A DNA stretch of 64,000 nt from Fictibacillus fluitans (GCF_030418125.1 NZ_JAUHTR010000007.1:1-64000); one strand, 5' to 3'; shown: positions 47,678-58,108, counted from the first letter of the stretch. The notes: a model not told the origin generated them from the letters alone. Numbers and translations are program-made.

Positions 47678-49462
47678 TTAAATAACGTACCGTTCTTCTT
47701 CCAAAACAACAGCAGCGATTTCACGTTTTTTCTTGATGACATTGGTCGGTGTGTGGCGTGTGAGCTTGCGCAGAGCAGAAAGCATCATGCGAAGCGTATC
47801 CCCTTCTTCCACTCCGATAATCGATTCTTTGGCATGAGCTTCGATACGGTTAAATGCTTCCTGAGAGAACACCTGGGTCATTAACAGCTTTTGCGTGTTC
47901 TTCTCAAGGCTGGTTCGGTTAATGGCTTTTTCCGTGCGCAATACCGTTGATTCCATCGCATAGACCTCACTTACCATATCGGCAAGGTTTGCAAGGATTT
48001 CCTGTTGATGTTCAAGTTTCTGGCCAAACTTTTGGACCGCAAGACCTGCTACCATTAAAATGATTTTCTTGCCCATGCTGACGAGATACTTTTCCTGTTC
48101 AAGCGGTTCTGTACCCACTTCCTGAGGCATCATCATCATTAATTCATTCTGAAGCGCAGTTGCCTTTTCAATCAACGGCAATTCACCTTTCATCGCTTTT
48201 CGGACAAGTGTCCCCGGAACGAGTAACCGGTTGATTTCATTGGTTCCTTCAAAGATACGGTTGATACGGGAATCCCTGTATGCCCCCTCAACTTCATATT
48301 CGGCCATGAAGCCATAGCCACCATGAATCTGGACTGCTTCATCCACCACATAATCAAGGACTTCCGAGGCAAAGAATTTATTTAAAGAGCACTCAATGGC
48401 ATATTCTGCAATAGCTTTAGCCACTTCTTTTCCATCTTGCTGTGACTCAGCATCCAGTCCGCCCAGACGTTTTTCAAAAAGGCCGACCGTGCGGTATACC
48501 GAGCTTTCAGAAGCGTAGGTCTGGACAGCCATGTTGGCGATTTTTTCCTGAATGAGCGGGAAAGAACTGATTTTACGTTTGAACTGTGAACGCTCATTGG
48601 CATATTTGGCCGAGACTTCAATTCCCCGTTTTGCTCCGCCCACGCAGCCTACCGCAAGCTTGTAGCGTCCAATATTCAAAATGTTAAATGCGATCACATG
48701 GCCTCTTCCCGCTTCACCGAGAAGGTTTTCCTTTGGTACAGGAACATCTTCGAGAATCAGTGTTCTTGTGGAAGAGCCCTTGATTCCCATCTTCTTTTCT
48801 TCAGGTCCGGTGGAAACCCCCGGGAAGTCTCTCTCTACGATAAAAGCAGAGAATTGTTCGCCGTCAATTTTCGCATAGACAATGAATACATCCGCAAAGG
48901 CGGAGTTCGTAATCCATTGCTTTTCCCCGTTCAAGACGTAATGTGTACCCTCTGCATTCAGCCTTGCAGTGGTTTTTGCCCCCAAGGCATCTGATCCTGA
49001 TCCCGGTTCTGTCAGGGCATATGCGGCAATTCGGGTCCCTGTGGCCAGATCAGGAAGGTATCGTTGTTTCTGATCTTCATTCCCAAACAATACTATAGGA
49101 AGAGAGCCGATTCCCACGTGTGCCCCGTAGCTTAGGGAGAAACCTCTGGCTCGGGCGAACTTTTCCGTAATCAGCGATGATGAAATCTTATCGAGCTCAA
49201 GGCCGCCGTAAGCTTCCGGAACATCAGCACCCAGCAAGCCCAGTTCTCCCGCTTTGGTCAACAGCTTTCTTGATATATCAAATTGGTGGTTTTCGATTTT
49301 ATCAAGCTGCGGTACAACTTCTTTTACAACATAATCTTCAGTCGTTTTTGCGATCATTAAATGTTCTTCTGAAAAATCTTCTGGTGTAAAAAGATCCTCA
49401 GCCTGAATATCCTCCACTAAAAAGCTCCCGCCTTTAAACACTTTTTCCATTGTGTTAGACAT
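47678..49462 (-). CDS. fadE: Acyl-CoA dehydrogenase
   Basis: A 594-residue flavoprotein that makes the trans-2-enoyl-CoA in beta-oxidation. The N-terminal core has YALTEPGSGSDA (about residues 150-161) and the catalytic Glu region of IRIFEGTNEINR-like INRIFEGTNEI near residue 405. The extra C-terminal 170 residues form a second helical domain found in the long FadE/YusJ type. It is the last gene of fadN-fadA-fadE. GGAGGG precedes the start. Confidence 0.95.
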   Translation of the reverse strand: MSNTMEKVFKGGSFLVEDIQAEDLFTPEDFSEEHLMIAKTTEDYVVKEVVPQLDKIENHQFDISRKLLTKAGELGLLGADVPEAYGGLELDKISSSLITEKFARARGFSLSYGAHVGIGSLPIVLFGNEDQKQRYLPDLATGTRIAAYALTEPGSGSDALGAKTTARLNAEGTHYVLNGEKQWITNSAFADVFIVYAKIDGEQFSAFIVERDFPGVSTGPEEKKMGIKGSSTRTLILEDVPVPKENLLGEAGRGHVIAFNILNIGRYKLAVGCVGGAKRGIEVSAKYANERSQFKRKISSFPLIQEKIANMAVQTYASESSVYRTVGLFEKRLGGLDAESQQDGKEVAKAIAEYAIECSLNKFFASEVLDYVVDEAVQIHGGYGFMAEYEVEGAYRDSRINRIFEGTNEINRLLVPGTLVRKAMKGELPLIEKATALQNELMMMMPQEVGTEPLEQEKYLVSMGKKIILMVAGLAVQKFGQKLEHQQEILANLADMVSEVYAMESTVLRTEKAINRTSLEKNTQKLLMTQVFSQEAFNRIEAHAKESIIGVEEGDTLRMMLSALRKLTRHTPTNVIKKKREIAAVVLEEERYVI

Positions 49463-49484
49463 GTTTTTTCCCTCCTGTTTTGGA

Positions 49485-50666
49485 TTAGCCCACTAATTCA
49501 AAAACGCCTGCAGCACCCATCCCGCCGCCAATACACATGGTTACGACCCCAAATTGTTCTCCTCTTCTCTTCATCTCATGAAGAAGAGTCAGCGTAAGTT
49601 TAGCTCCTGAGCATCCAAGCGGATGGCCGAGAGCGATTCCGCCGCCGTTGACATTCACACGGTCTTCAGGCAGTCCCAGTTCCCGGATGACCTGGACGGC
49701 TTGAGAGGCAAAAGCTTCATTCAGTTCAAATAATCCGATGTCGGCCACTTCCAGGCCCGCAAGCTTTAACGCCTTTGGAACAGCAGCGACAGGGCCGATT
49801 CCCATGATCTCCGGAGGTACGCCTGCCACTGCAAAGCTTCTGAATTTCAGAAGCGGAGTCAGACCTTCCGCTTCTGCTTTCTCGCGGTCCATGACAAGTA
49901 CAGTGGCCGCCCCGTCGCTTGTCTGTGAAGCATTTCCTGCGGTTACCGAACCGTTGATTGAAAAAGCAGGCCGGAGCCGTGCAAGTCCTTCTATAGATGT
50001 ATCAGGACGAACACCCTCATCCGTATCAACTGTAAATTCTTTTTCTTTCAGTTTATTGTCTTCGCCCAGCCACCGTTTCGTGACGTTAACCGGAACGATT
50101 TCATCCTTGAATCTTCCTTCCTTTATCGCACGTGCAGCGTTTTGGTGGCTTTTGACCGCAAACGCATCCTGCTCTTCCCGTGTCACACCAAACCGTTTGG
50201 CCACTTCCTCAGCGGTAAATCCCATGCCCATGTAATATTGCGGGACGGTTTCCACCAGCTGCGGATTGGGCTTGATCACGTGTCCTTCCATCGGGAGAAG
50301 GCTCATCGATTCCGCTCCGCCGGCCAATACAGCCTGTGCATGGCCGAGCATGATTTTCTCTGCACCATAAGCAATACTTTGCAGTCCTGATGAACAGAAC
50401 CGGTTGACTGTGATGGCAGGAACGGTATCCGGAAGACCTGCGCGGGCACCGATCAGCCGGGCCATGTTCATTCCCTGCTCGGCTTCCGGTATGGCACAGC
50501 CCATAATAAGATCATCGATCGGACCATCATACCCGCCGGCACGCCGCAGTGTTTCTTTTACAGTGATTGCTGCCAGCTCATCCGACCGCATTTGAGCGAA
50601 GGATCCTTTTTTTGCTTTACCAATCGGCGTTCTTGCGCCTGCTACGATTACAGCATCTTTCAGCAT
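49485..50666 (-). CDS. fadA: 3-ketoacyl-CoA thiolase
   Basis: A 393-residue thiolase that cleaves 3-ketoacyl-CoA. Cys91 (NRFCSSG) is the nucleophile, His in [12 protein letters not shown] (about residue 348) and Cys in CIGGGMGAA (about residue 378) complete the site. It lies 14 bases after fadN and 22 before fadE. AAGGAGG precedes the ATG. Confidence 0.96.
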   Translation of the reverse strand: MLKDAVIVAGARTPIGKAKKGSFAQMRSDELAAITVKETLRRAGGYDGPIDDLIMGCAIPEAEQGMNMARLIGARAGLPDTVPAITVNRFCSSGLQSIAYGAEKIMLGHAQAVLAGGAESMSLLPMEGHVIKPNPQLVETVPQYYMGMGFTAEEVAKRFGVTREEQDAFAVKSHQNAARAIKEGRFKDEIVPVNVTKRWLGEDNKLKEKEFTVDTDEGVRPDTSIEGLARLRPAFSINGSVTAGNASQTSDGAATVLVMDREKAEAEGLTPLLKFRSFAVAGVPPEIMGIGPVAAVPKALKLAGLEVADIGLFELNEAFASQAVQVIRELGLPEDRVNVNGGGIALGHPLGCSGAKLTLTLLHEMKRRGEQFGVVTMCIGGGMGAAGVFELVG

Positions 50667-50680
50667 GTTTTCCCCTCCTT

Positions 50681-53077
50681 TTAGTTGCGAAGCGGTTTTC
50701 CTTTTGTCAGCATGTGCTGCATTCTTGCCTGTGATTTTGGCTCTCCGGCAAGGCTCAGGAAGGCTTCCCGTTCAAGATCCAGCAAATATTGTTCATCGAC
50801 CATTGTCCCTTCAGGAACTCTTCCTCCTGCAAGCACAAAAGCCAGCTTTTTCGCGATTTTCAAATCATGATCGGATACATATCCCCCGAATCTCATCGTT
50901 TCTGCGCCAAGACAAAGGGTCGCATAACCTGCTTCACCGACAACAGGTATTTTTGCGCGCTTTGGCGGCTGATAGCCCTGTTTTGCAAGGGAAAGCACGC
51001 GCTGCTTGGCATCATTCAGCAGATGATCTCCATTTACTGAAATACCGTCTTGAGGCCGCAGGTAGCCAAGCTTTGCAGCTTCTTGTGCAGAAGTGGAGAC
51101 TTTGGCCATCGCGATGGTTTCAAAGACTTGATTAACGACTCCCTGCAGATCAAGCTTCGCACCTTTTGGCAGGCGTTCCACCTGGCGTCGCAGCAGCTCT
51201 TTGTTTCCGCCTCCCCCAGGAATCAGCCCGACGCCGACTTCCACGAGACCCATATACGTTTCAGAGGACATTTGCATCCCGGCTGCAGGCATGGAAATTT
51301 CCGCTCCGCCTCCAAGACTCATGCCAAAGTTTGCCGTAACCACCGGCTTTTTGCTGTAGCGGACCATATTCATCGTATTCTGGAACTGACGGACCATCAT
51401 ATCGAGTTCAAAAAAGTTATCATCCTGTGCTTCCATCAAGATCAGCATCAGGTTGGCACCGACACAGAAGTTCTTGCCCTGGTTTCCGATCACAAGGCCC
51501 TCGTAATTCCGTTCCACTTCCTCAAGCGCTTTATGAACCATCATAATGATGTCCGGCCCTATTGCATTGTTCGGTGATGTAAATTCAAGGCAGGCGACAC
51601 CATCGCCCATATCAATCAGGCTGGCGCCAGTATTCTTCGTGATGAGGCCGCCTTTATTTTTAAGCAGTGACAGATGAACGGTTTTTGGATTTTCATCGAC
51701 TTTTTTGTAATCACCTTTATGATAGAACGATACTTCACCGTTTTCAGTCTTATAAAATGAAGGATTTCCGCCATCAACCATCTCATGAATCCAGACGGGA
51801 ACGGTTTCCCCTTCTTGTTCCATCCGTTTGACCGATTCATCGACACCAATGGCATCCCAGATTTCAAATGGTCCATGCTCCCAGCCAAAGCCCCATTTCA
51901 TGGCATTATCAATGGCAACAATGTCATCTGCAATTTCGTAGGCTTTTTCTGCCGAGTAGATCAATACCGGTTTGACGATCGACCACAGCATCTCACCTGC
52001 CCGGTCTTTACTATATAAAAGCGCTTTCACTTTTTGCTCTGTTGTCTTCAGCTGTTTCGCTTGTTCTGTCGTAGCTGTTTTCAGCTTTTGCCGCGGCTTG
52101 TATTCCAGCGTGGAAGGGTCAAGCTCCAGGATTTCTCCTCCCTGCTTGCTCTTCTGTTTCAGATAAAAGCCCTGGCCGGATTTGCTTCCCATCCATCCCT
52201 TTTCCACCATCTCATTTAAAAACGGCGGAACATCAAACACTTCCTTTTCTTTGCCTTCCACCTGGTCATACACGTTTTTTGCCACATGCAGGAAAGTGTC
52301 CAGTCCGACCACATCCAGTGTCCGGAACGTAGCACTTTTCGGACGGCCGATCAGCGGTCCTGTGACAGAATCTATTTCACCGACACTGTATCCCTGCTTC
52401 ATCATTTCCTGTACGGTGACCATCAGGCCGTATGTTCCAATCCGGTTGGCAATAAAGTTAGGTGTGTCTTTAGCGACAACGACGCCTTTGCCGAGTATGT
52501 TTTCCCCAAATCCCTTCATGAAGGACACAATTTCGGGGCTGGTATCACCCGTTGGAATGATCTCCAACAATTTTAAGTATCTTGGCGGATTGAAGAAATG
52601 CGTCCCCAGAAAATGCTTTTTGAAATCATCCGACCGGTCCATTGCCATTGCTTGAACGGAGATTCCGGAAGTGTTAGAGCTTATGATCGACCCTTTTTTC
52701 CTGAACTGCTCCACCTGTTCGAAAATCTGGCGCTTTACATCCAGCCGCTCCACCACTACTTCAATAATCCAGTCCACGTCATTCAGTTTGGATAAATCAT
52801 CTGTAAAGTTCCCCACTGAAATTAAATCGAGATTCTCTTTCACTGCCAGTGGTGCCGGTTTTTGTTTCAGCATGCGTTCCTTTGCCTGGAGCGTGAGCCT
52901 GTTGCGGTACTGAGGACTTTCTTCTGTCAGACCCTTGGCTTTTTCAACATCTGACAATTCCCTCGGCACCATATCCAGGAGCAATGTAGGAATTCCCACA
53001 TTCGCAAGGTGTGCTGCTATTCCTGCACCCATCACACCAGACCCTAATACAGCAGCCTTTTGAATGGTTATGGCCAT
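50681..53077 (-). CDS. fadN: Bifunctional 3-hydroxyacyl-CoA dehydrogenase / enoyl-CoA hydratase
   Basis: A 798-residue fusion. The N-terminal dehydrogenase has [10 protein letters not shown] at residues 13-22, and the C-terminal half is a crotonase-fold hydratase ([14 protein letters not shown] about residue 500, GLGGGAEI-like SLGGGAEIS about residue 560). The order is opposite to E. coli FadB. The ATG at 53077 follows AAGGAGG. It opens the fadN-A-E operon, under a promoter and a FadR box. Confidence 0.95.
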   Translation of the reverse strand: MAITIQKAAVLGSGVMGAGIAAHLANVGIPTLLLDMVPRELSDVEKAKGLTEESPQYRNRLTLQAKERMLKQKPAPLAVKENLDLISVGNFTDDLSKLNDVDWIIEVVVERLDVKRQIFEQVEQFRKKGSIISSNTSGISVQAMAMDRSDDFKKHFLGTHFFNPPRYLKLLEIIPTGDTSPEIVSFMKGFGENILGKGVVVAKDTPNFIANRIGTYGLMVTVQEMMKQGYSVGEIDSVTGPLIGRPKSATFRTLDVVGLDTFLHVAKNVYDQVEGKEKEVFDVPPFLNEMVEKGWMGSKSGQGFYLKQKSKQGGEILELDPSTLEYKPRQKLKTATTEQAKQLKTTEQKVKALLYSKDRAGEMLWSIVKPVLIYSAEKAYEIADDIVAIDNAMKWGFGWEHGPFEIWDAIGVDESVKRMEQEGETVPVWIHEMVDGGNPSFYKTENGEVSFYHKGDYKKVDENPKTVHLSLLKNKGGLITKNTGASLIDMGDGVACLEFTSPNNAIGPDIIMMVHKALEEVERNYEGLVIGNQGKNFCVGANLMLILMEAQDDNFFELDMMVRQFQNTMNMVRYSKKPVVTANFGMSLGGGAEISMPAAGMQMSSETYMGLVEVGVGLIPGGGGNKELLRRQVERLPKGAKLDLQGVVNQVFETIAMAKVSTSAQEAAKLGYLRPQDGISVNGDHLLNDAKQRVLSLAKQGYQPPKRAKIPVVGEAGYATLCLGAETMRFGGYVSDHDLKIAKKLAFVLAGGRVPEGTMVDEQYLLDLEREAFLSLAGEPKSQARMQHMLTKGKPLRN

Positions 53078-53098
53078 CTTATTTCCTCCTTCAGCTAT

Positions 53099-53116
53099 TG
53101 AATGAACACTCATTCA
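53099..53116. promoter_or_regulatory. FadR operator
   Basis: TGAATGAACACTCATTCA is a near-perfect palindrome and matches the Bacillus FadR (YsiA) pattern TGAATGA-N4-TCATTCA. It lies 22 bases before fadN. FadR represses these genes until long-chain acyl-CoA appears. Confidence 0.85.
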
Positions 53117-53166
53117 TTTTTAGCCCAAAAAATAAATGACTACTTTTTAAATTTAGTTCTACACCC

Positions 53167-53195
53167 ATCATAAGACATTTCAATTATTTTGACAA
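53167..53195 (-). promoter_or_regulatory. SigA promoter of the fad operon
   Basis: On the minus strand TTGTCA (53195-53190) and TATGAT (53172-53167) are 17 bases apart, each one mismatch from consensus. The FadR box lies about 45 bases downstream of the start point, where it would act as a roadblock. Confidence 0.65.
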
Positions 53196-53278
53196 CATAG
53201 AATTTTCTTTCTTTTTTTTAAGGTTTTTGTCATAGTTAAATGGTAAAAAGTTTCTTTTAGTGAAAGGAAGTGGCATGT

Positions 53279-54157
53279 ATGTCCATAAAACTCAGTATTC
53301 TCATTCTGCACGGGATCGGTAATCAAGATGAAACCTATGCCGACGACTTTATGAAAGCACTCCGCAGCCACTTTGCAAAAAACATTGCCTCCTTCCATCC
53401 TGTCCCGGATTCACAGGTGGAGATGGTGCCCGTTTATTGGGGCAGCGTTTTTAATGAACGGGAGGAAGAATTATGGGCAAAGGTCAATCAGCAGAAAACG
53501 TTAAACTATGCCTTTCTTCGCCAGTTCGTTATTCGCTTTTTTGGTGATGCCATTGCGTATCAGCCATCGCCTGTTTCCTTTCCGCATTTGAATCCAAATT
53601 ATGAAAGAGTGCATGAAGCAGTTGCCGCAGGCATGCACAAACTTAAGGAAAAGACAGGTGATGTGTCCCCTCTTACCGTTGTGTCCCATAGCCTTGGCAC
53701 AGTGATTGCCAGCAACTATTTTTACGATCTTCAATATCTTCAAGAAAAAATTTCCGACCGCATTAACCAGTTAAAGTCAGATAATCCTCTTGAAAATGGA
53801 GAAACGCTTACCAACTTTTACACCCTTGGCACTCCAATGCCTTTATGGACCCTCAGGTATAACGACTTTGACAAACCAATTGATGTACCTTCTCCTCAAC
53901 TCAAAACGCACTTTCCGAGTTTAAGTGGTGAATGGGTCAATTATTACGATCAGGATGATGTCATTGCCTTCCCCCTTAAATCATTAAATGAAGAGTACAG
54001 CCGGTCGGTGAACAAAGATATTGAGGTCAGCAGCGGGAATATTTTTACCTCATGGTCCCCTTTTGCCCATATTTATTATTTCAAGACCAACAAAATTATC
54101 AAAGACATTGCGCTTTCCCTATCCAAACAATGGAAAAAGATAAATTGCGTGATGTAA
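53279..54157 (+). CDS. Alpha/beta-hydrolase (lipase/esterase-like)
   Basis: A 292-residue cytosolic protein with an oxyanion-loop HGIGNQ (residues 11-16) and nucleophile Ser138 in SHSLGT, the usual alpha/beta-hydrolase elbow. A DDVI aspartate (about residue 225) and a late His (HIYYF) could complete the triad. The substrate is unknown. The ATG at 53279 follows AAAGGAAG; an in-frame GTG is 9 bases earlier. It lies between the fad operon and the hydroxybutyrate operon and reads in the direction of the latter, but the sigma-54-type promoter downstream separates them. Confidence 0.75.
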   Translation: MSIKLSILILHGIGNQDETYADDFMKALRSHFAKNIASFHPVPDSQVEMVPVYWGSVFNEREEELWAKVNQQKTLNYAFLRQFVIRFFGDAIAYQPSPVSFPHLNPNYERVHEAVAAGMHKLKEKTGDVSPLTVVSHSLGTVIASNYFYDLQYLQEKISDRINQLKSDNPLENGETLTNFYTLGTPMPLWTLRYNDFDKPIDVPSPQLKTHFPSLSGEWVNYYDQDDVIAFPLKSLNEEYSRSVNKDIEVSSGNIFTSWSPFAHIYYFKTNKIIKDIALSLSKQWKKINCVM

Positions 54158-54158
54158 T

Positions 54159-54267
54159 TTTCCGATATTCCGGAAAATTTTCCGGTTTTCCGGAATAGAT
54201 GTTATTTGACTAGAACACTGGTAATTTTCTAAATGAAAAAATGCCGCTTTCCGTTTTTCCGGAAAAT
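54159..54267. promoter_or_regulatory. Clustered TTCCGGAA palindromes, candidate activator sites
   Basis: Perfect TTCCGGAA cores lie at 54168-54175, 54188-54195 and 54257-54264, with an extra TTCCGG half-site at 54180-54185. The first and second sit in an 11-bp inverted repeat (ATTCCGGAAAA / TTTTCCGGAAT). They are 65-160 bases upstream of a -24/-12 element, the normal place for an enhancer-binding protein. TTCCGGAA also occurs a few times inside coding regions, so clustering is the evidence. Confidence 0.65.
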
Positions 54268-54326
54268 CAGACAGTTTAAAATGTTCACAAATTCTTCAAC
54301 TCTTTATTTCACAGCTTGGATTTAAG

Positions 54327-54343
54327 TTGGCATGGAACTTGCA
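54327..54343 (+). promoter_or_regulatory. Sigma-54 (SigL) promoter of the scoAB operon
   Basis: TTGGCATGGAACTTGCA carries GG (54329-54330) and GC (54341-54342) exactly 10 bases apart, with TTGGCA and TTGC elements, close to the sigma-54 consensus TTGGCAC-N5-TTGC. It lies 38 bases before the scoA start. Confidence 0.88.
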
Positions 54344-54380
54344 AGACTACAACCGAGTCTGAAAAAGGAGTGAACATCAC

Positions 54381-55070
54381 ATGAAGCCTGTATTATCTTC
54401 GTTTCAAGATGCCGTTAAAGAAATACCGGACGGCTCCGTTCTTATGGTGGGTGGTTTTGGCCTGGTTGGTATTCCGGAAAATTTAATCCTTGCTCTTGTT
54501 GAGGCAGGAACCAGGGATCTGACCATCATTTCAAATAACTGTGGAGTAGATGACTGGGGGCTTGGCCTGCTGCTTAAAAACAAGCAGATCAAGAAAATGA
54601 TTGGTTCCTATGTGGGGGAAAACAAAGAATTTGAACGCCAGGTACTGGCTGGAGAAATTGAAGTGGAACTGATTCCCCAAGGTACGCTTGCCGAGAGAAT
54701 CCGTGCGGGCGGTGCAGGTATTCCCGCCTTCTACACACCTGCTGGAGTGGGAACCCCTCTTGCAGAAGGAAGAGAGATCCGGACATTTAACGAAAAGGAA
54801 TACATGCTGGAGACGGGTCTCCAGGCTGATTTCAGCCTGATCCGCGCAGCCAGGTCGGACAATATGGGAAATCTGGTTTATCACAAAACAGCCCGGAACT
54901 TTAATCCCTTGATGGCGGCAGCCGGAAAAGTGACCATAGTGGAAGTTGAAGATCTATGTGAAACAGGAAGTCTGGGTGCGGACGAGATTCACACTCCCGG
55001 GATCTATGTTCAGTCTTTGATCGTGGGAACACAGGAAAAGAGAATTGAAAAACTGACAGTAGCAAACTAG
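54381..55070 (+). CDS. scoA: 3-oxoacid CoA-transferase subunit A
   Basis: A 229-residue subunit of succinyl-CoA:acetoacetate (or acetate:acetoacetate) CoA-transferase. It has GGFGLVGIPENLI (about residues 24-36), VGENKEFERQ, and the GTLAERIRAGGAGIPAFYT block near residues 105-122. Together with ScoB it activates acetoacetate to acetoacetyl-CoA. AAGGAG lies before the ATG. It is the first gene of a putative sigma-54 operon. Confidence 0.94.
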   Translation: MKPVLSSFQDAVKEIPDGSVLMVGGFGLVGIPENLILALVEAGTRDLTIISNNCGVDDWGLGLLLKNKQIKKMIGSYVGENKEFERQVLAGEIEVELIPQGTLAERIRAGGAGIPAFYTPAGVGTPLAEGREIRTFNEKEYMLETGLQADFSLIRAARSDNMGNLVYHKTARNFNPLMAAAGKVTIVEVEDLCETGSLGADEIHTPGIYVQSLIVGTQEKRIEKLTVAN

Positions 55071-55088
55071 CAGATTGGAGGAGAGTAC

Positions 55089-55766
55089 ATGAGCACAAAA
55101 ACACTGGATAAGAAAGCGGTTAGAGAAAAGATTGCCAAACGGGCTGAGCAGGAAATTGAAAGCGGTTTCTATGTCAATCTGGGAATCGGTATGCCGACGA
55201 TGGTTGCCAATTACATCTCGGCCAACAAAAGCGTGGTCCTTCAGTCCGAGAACGGGCTGCTTGGAATCGGCCCCTATCCGGCTGAAAAAGATGTGGATCC
55301 TGACTTAATCAATGCCGGGAAAGAAACGATTACCGCCATCGAAGGTGCTTCGTACTTTGACAGTGCAGAATCCTTTGGCATGATCCGCGGTGGACATATC
55401 GATATCGCCATCCTTGGCGGTATGGAGGTATCAGAGAAGGGCGACCTTGCCAACTGGATGATTCCCGGAAAAATGATCAAAGGCATGGGCGGCGCAATGG
55501 ACCTTGTTCATGGCGCTAAAAAGATCATCGTTATTATGGATCATGTGAGTAAGGACGGCACCAGCAAAATTTTAAAAGAATGCACCCTGCCCCTGACTGG
55601 CAAGGGTGTGGTTAACCGCATCATTACGGAACGAGCCGTCATTGATGTGACGGAAAACGGGCTGCTGCTGGCAGAAGTGGCGAAAGGCTATACCATCGAG
55701 GACATCGAGGAATGCACCGATCCATCTCTTGTCATATCAGAACACGTGATGATGGATGCTTATTAA
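55089..55766 (+). CDS. scoB: 3-oxoacid CoA-transferase subunit B
   Basis: A 225-residue catalytic subunit. Glu54 in SENGLLG is the residue that forms the CoA thioester. [11 protein letters not shown] and MDHVSKDG motifs follow. It lies 18 bases after scoA with GGAGGAG upstream. In Bacillus subtilis the matching genes are with yxjC and yxjF, the same gene set in another order. Confidence 0.95.
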   Translation: MSTKTLDKKAVREKIAKRAEQEIESGFYVNLGIGMPTMVANYISANKSVVLQSENGLLGIGPYPAEKDVDPDLINAGKETITAIEGASYFDSAESFGMIRGGHIDIAILGGMEVSEKGDLANWMIPGKMIKGMGGAMDLVHGAKKIIVIMDHVSKDGTSKILKECTLPLTGKGVVNRIITERAVIDVTENGLLLAEVAKGYTIEDIEECTDPSLVISEHVMMDAY

Positions 55767-55817
55767 GATCGTTTTATAAAGAAATCTGGTCATGAAAAGT
55801 ATAGGGGGTTTTTTGTA

Positions 55818-57212
55818 GTGGATATTATTATTATTTTACTGGCGCTGTTTTTTCTGATGTTCGTGGCCTATCGTGGCTTTAGCGTTATCCTGTTTGCGCC
55901 AATTGCGGCTCTGTTTGCGGTGCTGTTAACCGATCCAGGCCATGTTCTCCCGTTTTTCTCGGGTGTATTCATGGAGAAAATGGTAGGTTTTATTAAACTG
56001 TATTTCCCGGTATTCCTGCTGGGTGCGATTTTCGGAAAAGTGATCGAAATGTCCGGCTTTGCCAAATCTATTACGAGAGCTGTTATTAAGCTCATCGGAC
56101 CAAGCCGGGCCATGCTCGCCATCGTTCTGGTTGGCGCTATCCTGACCTATGGCGGTGTTTCGTTATTCGTTGTAGCGTTTGCTCTTTATCCATTTGCTTC
56201 CGAACTGTTTAAAATGGCAGACATTCCAAAGCGATTAATACCGGGAACGATTGCTCTTGGAGCGTTTACGTTTACGATGGATGCCTTTCCAGGCACGCCT
56301 CAAATTCAAAACATCATTCCCACGACCTTCTTCAAAACGGATACATGGGCTGCCCCATGGCTTGGATTAATTGGCGGACTGTTTGTACTCGGCGTCGGAA
56401 TGACGTATCTCGAGTGGAGAAGAAGAAAGGCTGCCAGAGCAGGAGAAGGCTATGGAACCGGCCATATCAATGAACCGGATCAGATACCTGACGAGAACCT
56501 TCCTAATGCATTTATAGCGATTTTGCCGCTTCTTTTGGTAGGTATCTTCAATAAAGTATTCACCTCCATGATTCCTAAATATTACGGAACGGTCTTCGAT
56601 TTTTCGAAAATCGGAATGAAAGATGTTCCACCTGTTGAAATCCCTAAACTTGCAGCCGTTTGGGCTGTAGAGGGTGCGCTTGTTATCGGGATTGTAACCG
56701 TTCTTATTTTCGCCTTCAAACAGGTGAAAACGAATTTTAATGCCGGAATCAACATTTCCATCGGAGGGGCTTTACTTGCAACCCTGAACACCGCTTCCGA
56801 ATACGGATTTGGGGGTGTTATCGCTGCACTTCCAGGCTTTGCATCTGTTAATAAAGGCATGGCAGACACCATCCAGGATCCCCTCGTCAACGAAGCGGTC
56901 ACAACAACGGCCCTGGCAGGTATTACCGGATCCGCATCAGGGGGCTTGAGTATTGCTCTGGCGACCATGGGTGATAAATATGTGGAACAGGCAGACAAAC
57001 TCGGGATCGATCCTGAAGTGCTTCACCGGGTCGCATCCATGGCGAGCGGCGGAATGGACACCCTTCCTCACAATGGTGCCGTCATCACCCTGCTTGCAGT
57101 TACCGGCTTAACACACAAACAATCGTACTTGGATATATTCGCCATGACGATTATTAAAACCATTGCCGTCTTTTTTGTGATTGGCATCTACTACCTGTTT
57201 GGAATTGTATAA
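55818..57212 (+). CDS. GntP-family permease, probably for 3-hydroxybutyrate
   Basis: A 464-residue membrane protein with about 12 helices and GntP motifs (YGGVSLFVVAFALYP about residue 112, SGGMDTLPHNGAV near residue 412). It differs clearly from the 26.4-kb GntP protein. Its place between scoAB and bdhA indicates uptake of 3-hydroxybutyrate or acetoacetate, as proposed for YxjC-like permeases. It starts with GTG, 9 bases after GGGGG. Confidence 0.88.
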   Translation: MDIIIILLALFFLMFVAYRGFSVILFAPIAALFAVLLTDPGHVLPFFSGVFMEKMVGFIKLYFPVFLLGAIFGKVIEMSGFAKSITRAVIKLIGPSRAMLAIVLVGAILTYGGVSLFVVAFALYPFASELFKMADIPKRLIPGTIALGAFTFTMDAFPGTPQIQNIIPTTFFKTDTWAAPWLGLIGGLFVLGVGMTYLEWRRRKAARAGEGYGTGHINEPDQIPDENLPNAFIAILPLLLVGIFNKVFTSMIPKYYGTVFDFSKIGMKDVPPVEIPKLAAVWAVEGALVIGIVTVLIFAFKQVKTNFNAGINISIGGALLATLNTASEYGFGGVIAALPGFASVNKGMADTIQDPLVNEAVTTTALAGITGSASGGLSIALATMGDKYVEQADKLGIDPEVLHRVASMASGGMDTLPHNGAVITLLAVTGLTHKQSYLDIFAMTIIKTIAVFFVIGIYYLFGIV

Positions 57213-57254
57213 GAAAAGAAGATTACTAGACATACTCGAGAAGGAGAATCAGAA

Positions 57255-58037
57255 ATGGCATTACTTGAAAATAAAGTTGCTTTTATAACAGGAGCTGCAA
57301 GTGGAATCGGTCTGGAAATTGCCACTGATTTTGCAAAAGAAGGCGCAAAAGTGGCCATATGCGACCTGAACGCCGAAAGAGCTGAACAGGCCGCCGCCTC
57401 TCTTAAAGAACAGGGATTTAAAGCTTTGGGCACCGCATGTGATGTCAGTAATGAAGACGCCTTAAAGAAAGCCATGGATGACACGGTCAGTGAGTTTGGC
57501 CGTCTGGATGTGGTGATCAACAATGCCGGCCTTCAGCATGTGTCACCTTTGGAGGAATTCCCGACAGACAGGTTTGAGCTCCTCATCAAGGTGATGCTCA
57601 CCGCTCCTTTCATGGCTACAAAACACGCGTTTCCCATCATGAAAAAACAGGGCTTTGGACGAATTCTCAATATGGCGTCCATTAACGGCCTCGTCGGCTT
57701 TGCCGGCAAAGCCGCCTATAACAGCGCCAAACATGGTGTTATCGGCTTAACGAAAGTTGCGGCGCTTGAAGGCGCGGAACATGGCATTACCGTCAATGCG
57801 ATCTGCCCCGGATATGTAGACACTCCGCTTGTTCGGAACCAGCTGTCAGATCTGGCCCGTACCCGGAACGTGGAGCTTGAAAAAGTACTTGAAGAAGTCA
57901 TCTATCCGCTGGTGCCGCAAAAAAGATTGCTTACCGTGAAAGAAATCTCTGACTATGCCATCTTTTTGGCGAGCGAAAAAGCGGCTGGCGTGACCGGGCA
58001 GGCCGTTGTGATCGACGGCGGCTATACCGCTCAATAA
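57255..58037 (+). CDS. bdhA: 3-hydroxybutyrate dehydrogenase
   Basis: A 260-residue SDR that oxidises (R)-3-hydroxybutyrate to acetoacetate with NAD. It has TGAASGIG (12-19), NNAG (89-92) and the catalytic Ser142, Tyr155 and Lys159. VSPLEEFPTDRF and the C-terminal GYTAQ end are typical of bacterial hydroxybutyrate dehydrogenase. AGAAGGAG precedes the ATG. It feeds acetoacetate to ScoAB in the same operon. Confidence 0.93.
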   Translation: MALLENKVAFITGAASGIGLEIATDFAKEGAKVAICDLNAERAEQAAASLKEQGFKALGTACDVSNEDALKKAMDDTVSEFGRLDVVINNAGLQHVSPLEEFPTDRFELLIKVMLTAPFMATKHAFPIMKKQGFGRILNMASINGLVGFAGKAAYNSAKHGVIGLTKVAALEGAEHGITVNAICPGYVDTPLVRNQLSDLARTRNVELEKVLEEVIYPLVPQKRLLTVKEISDYAIFLASEKAAGVTGQAVVIDGGYTAQ

Positions 58038-58062
58038 ATACTAAACTTAAAACAAACTACCA

Positions 58063-58108
58063 ACAAGAAGAGCCTGCAATGATTCATCAGGGCTCTTCTT
58101 TGTTTAAA
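58063..58108 (+). terminator. Hairpin between bdhA and the secreted esterase gene
   Basis: A perfect 10-bp stem AAGAAGAGCC (58065-58074) / GGCTCTTCTT (58091-58100) is followed by TGTTT. It may be a leaky terminator that lowers expression of the last gene. Confidence 0.65.

Noticed and set aside
49738-50235. 165-residue plus-strand open frame
   Set aside because: Antisense to fadA with a composition that mirrors its codons; no start signal.
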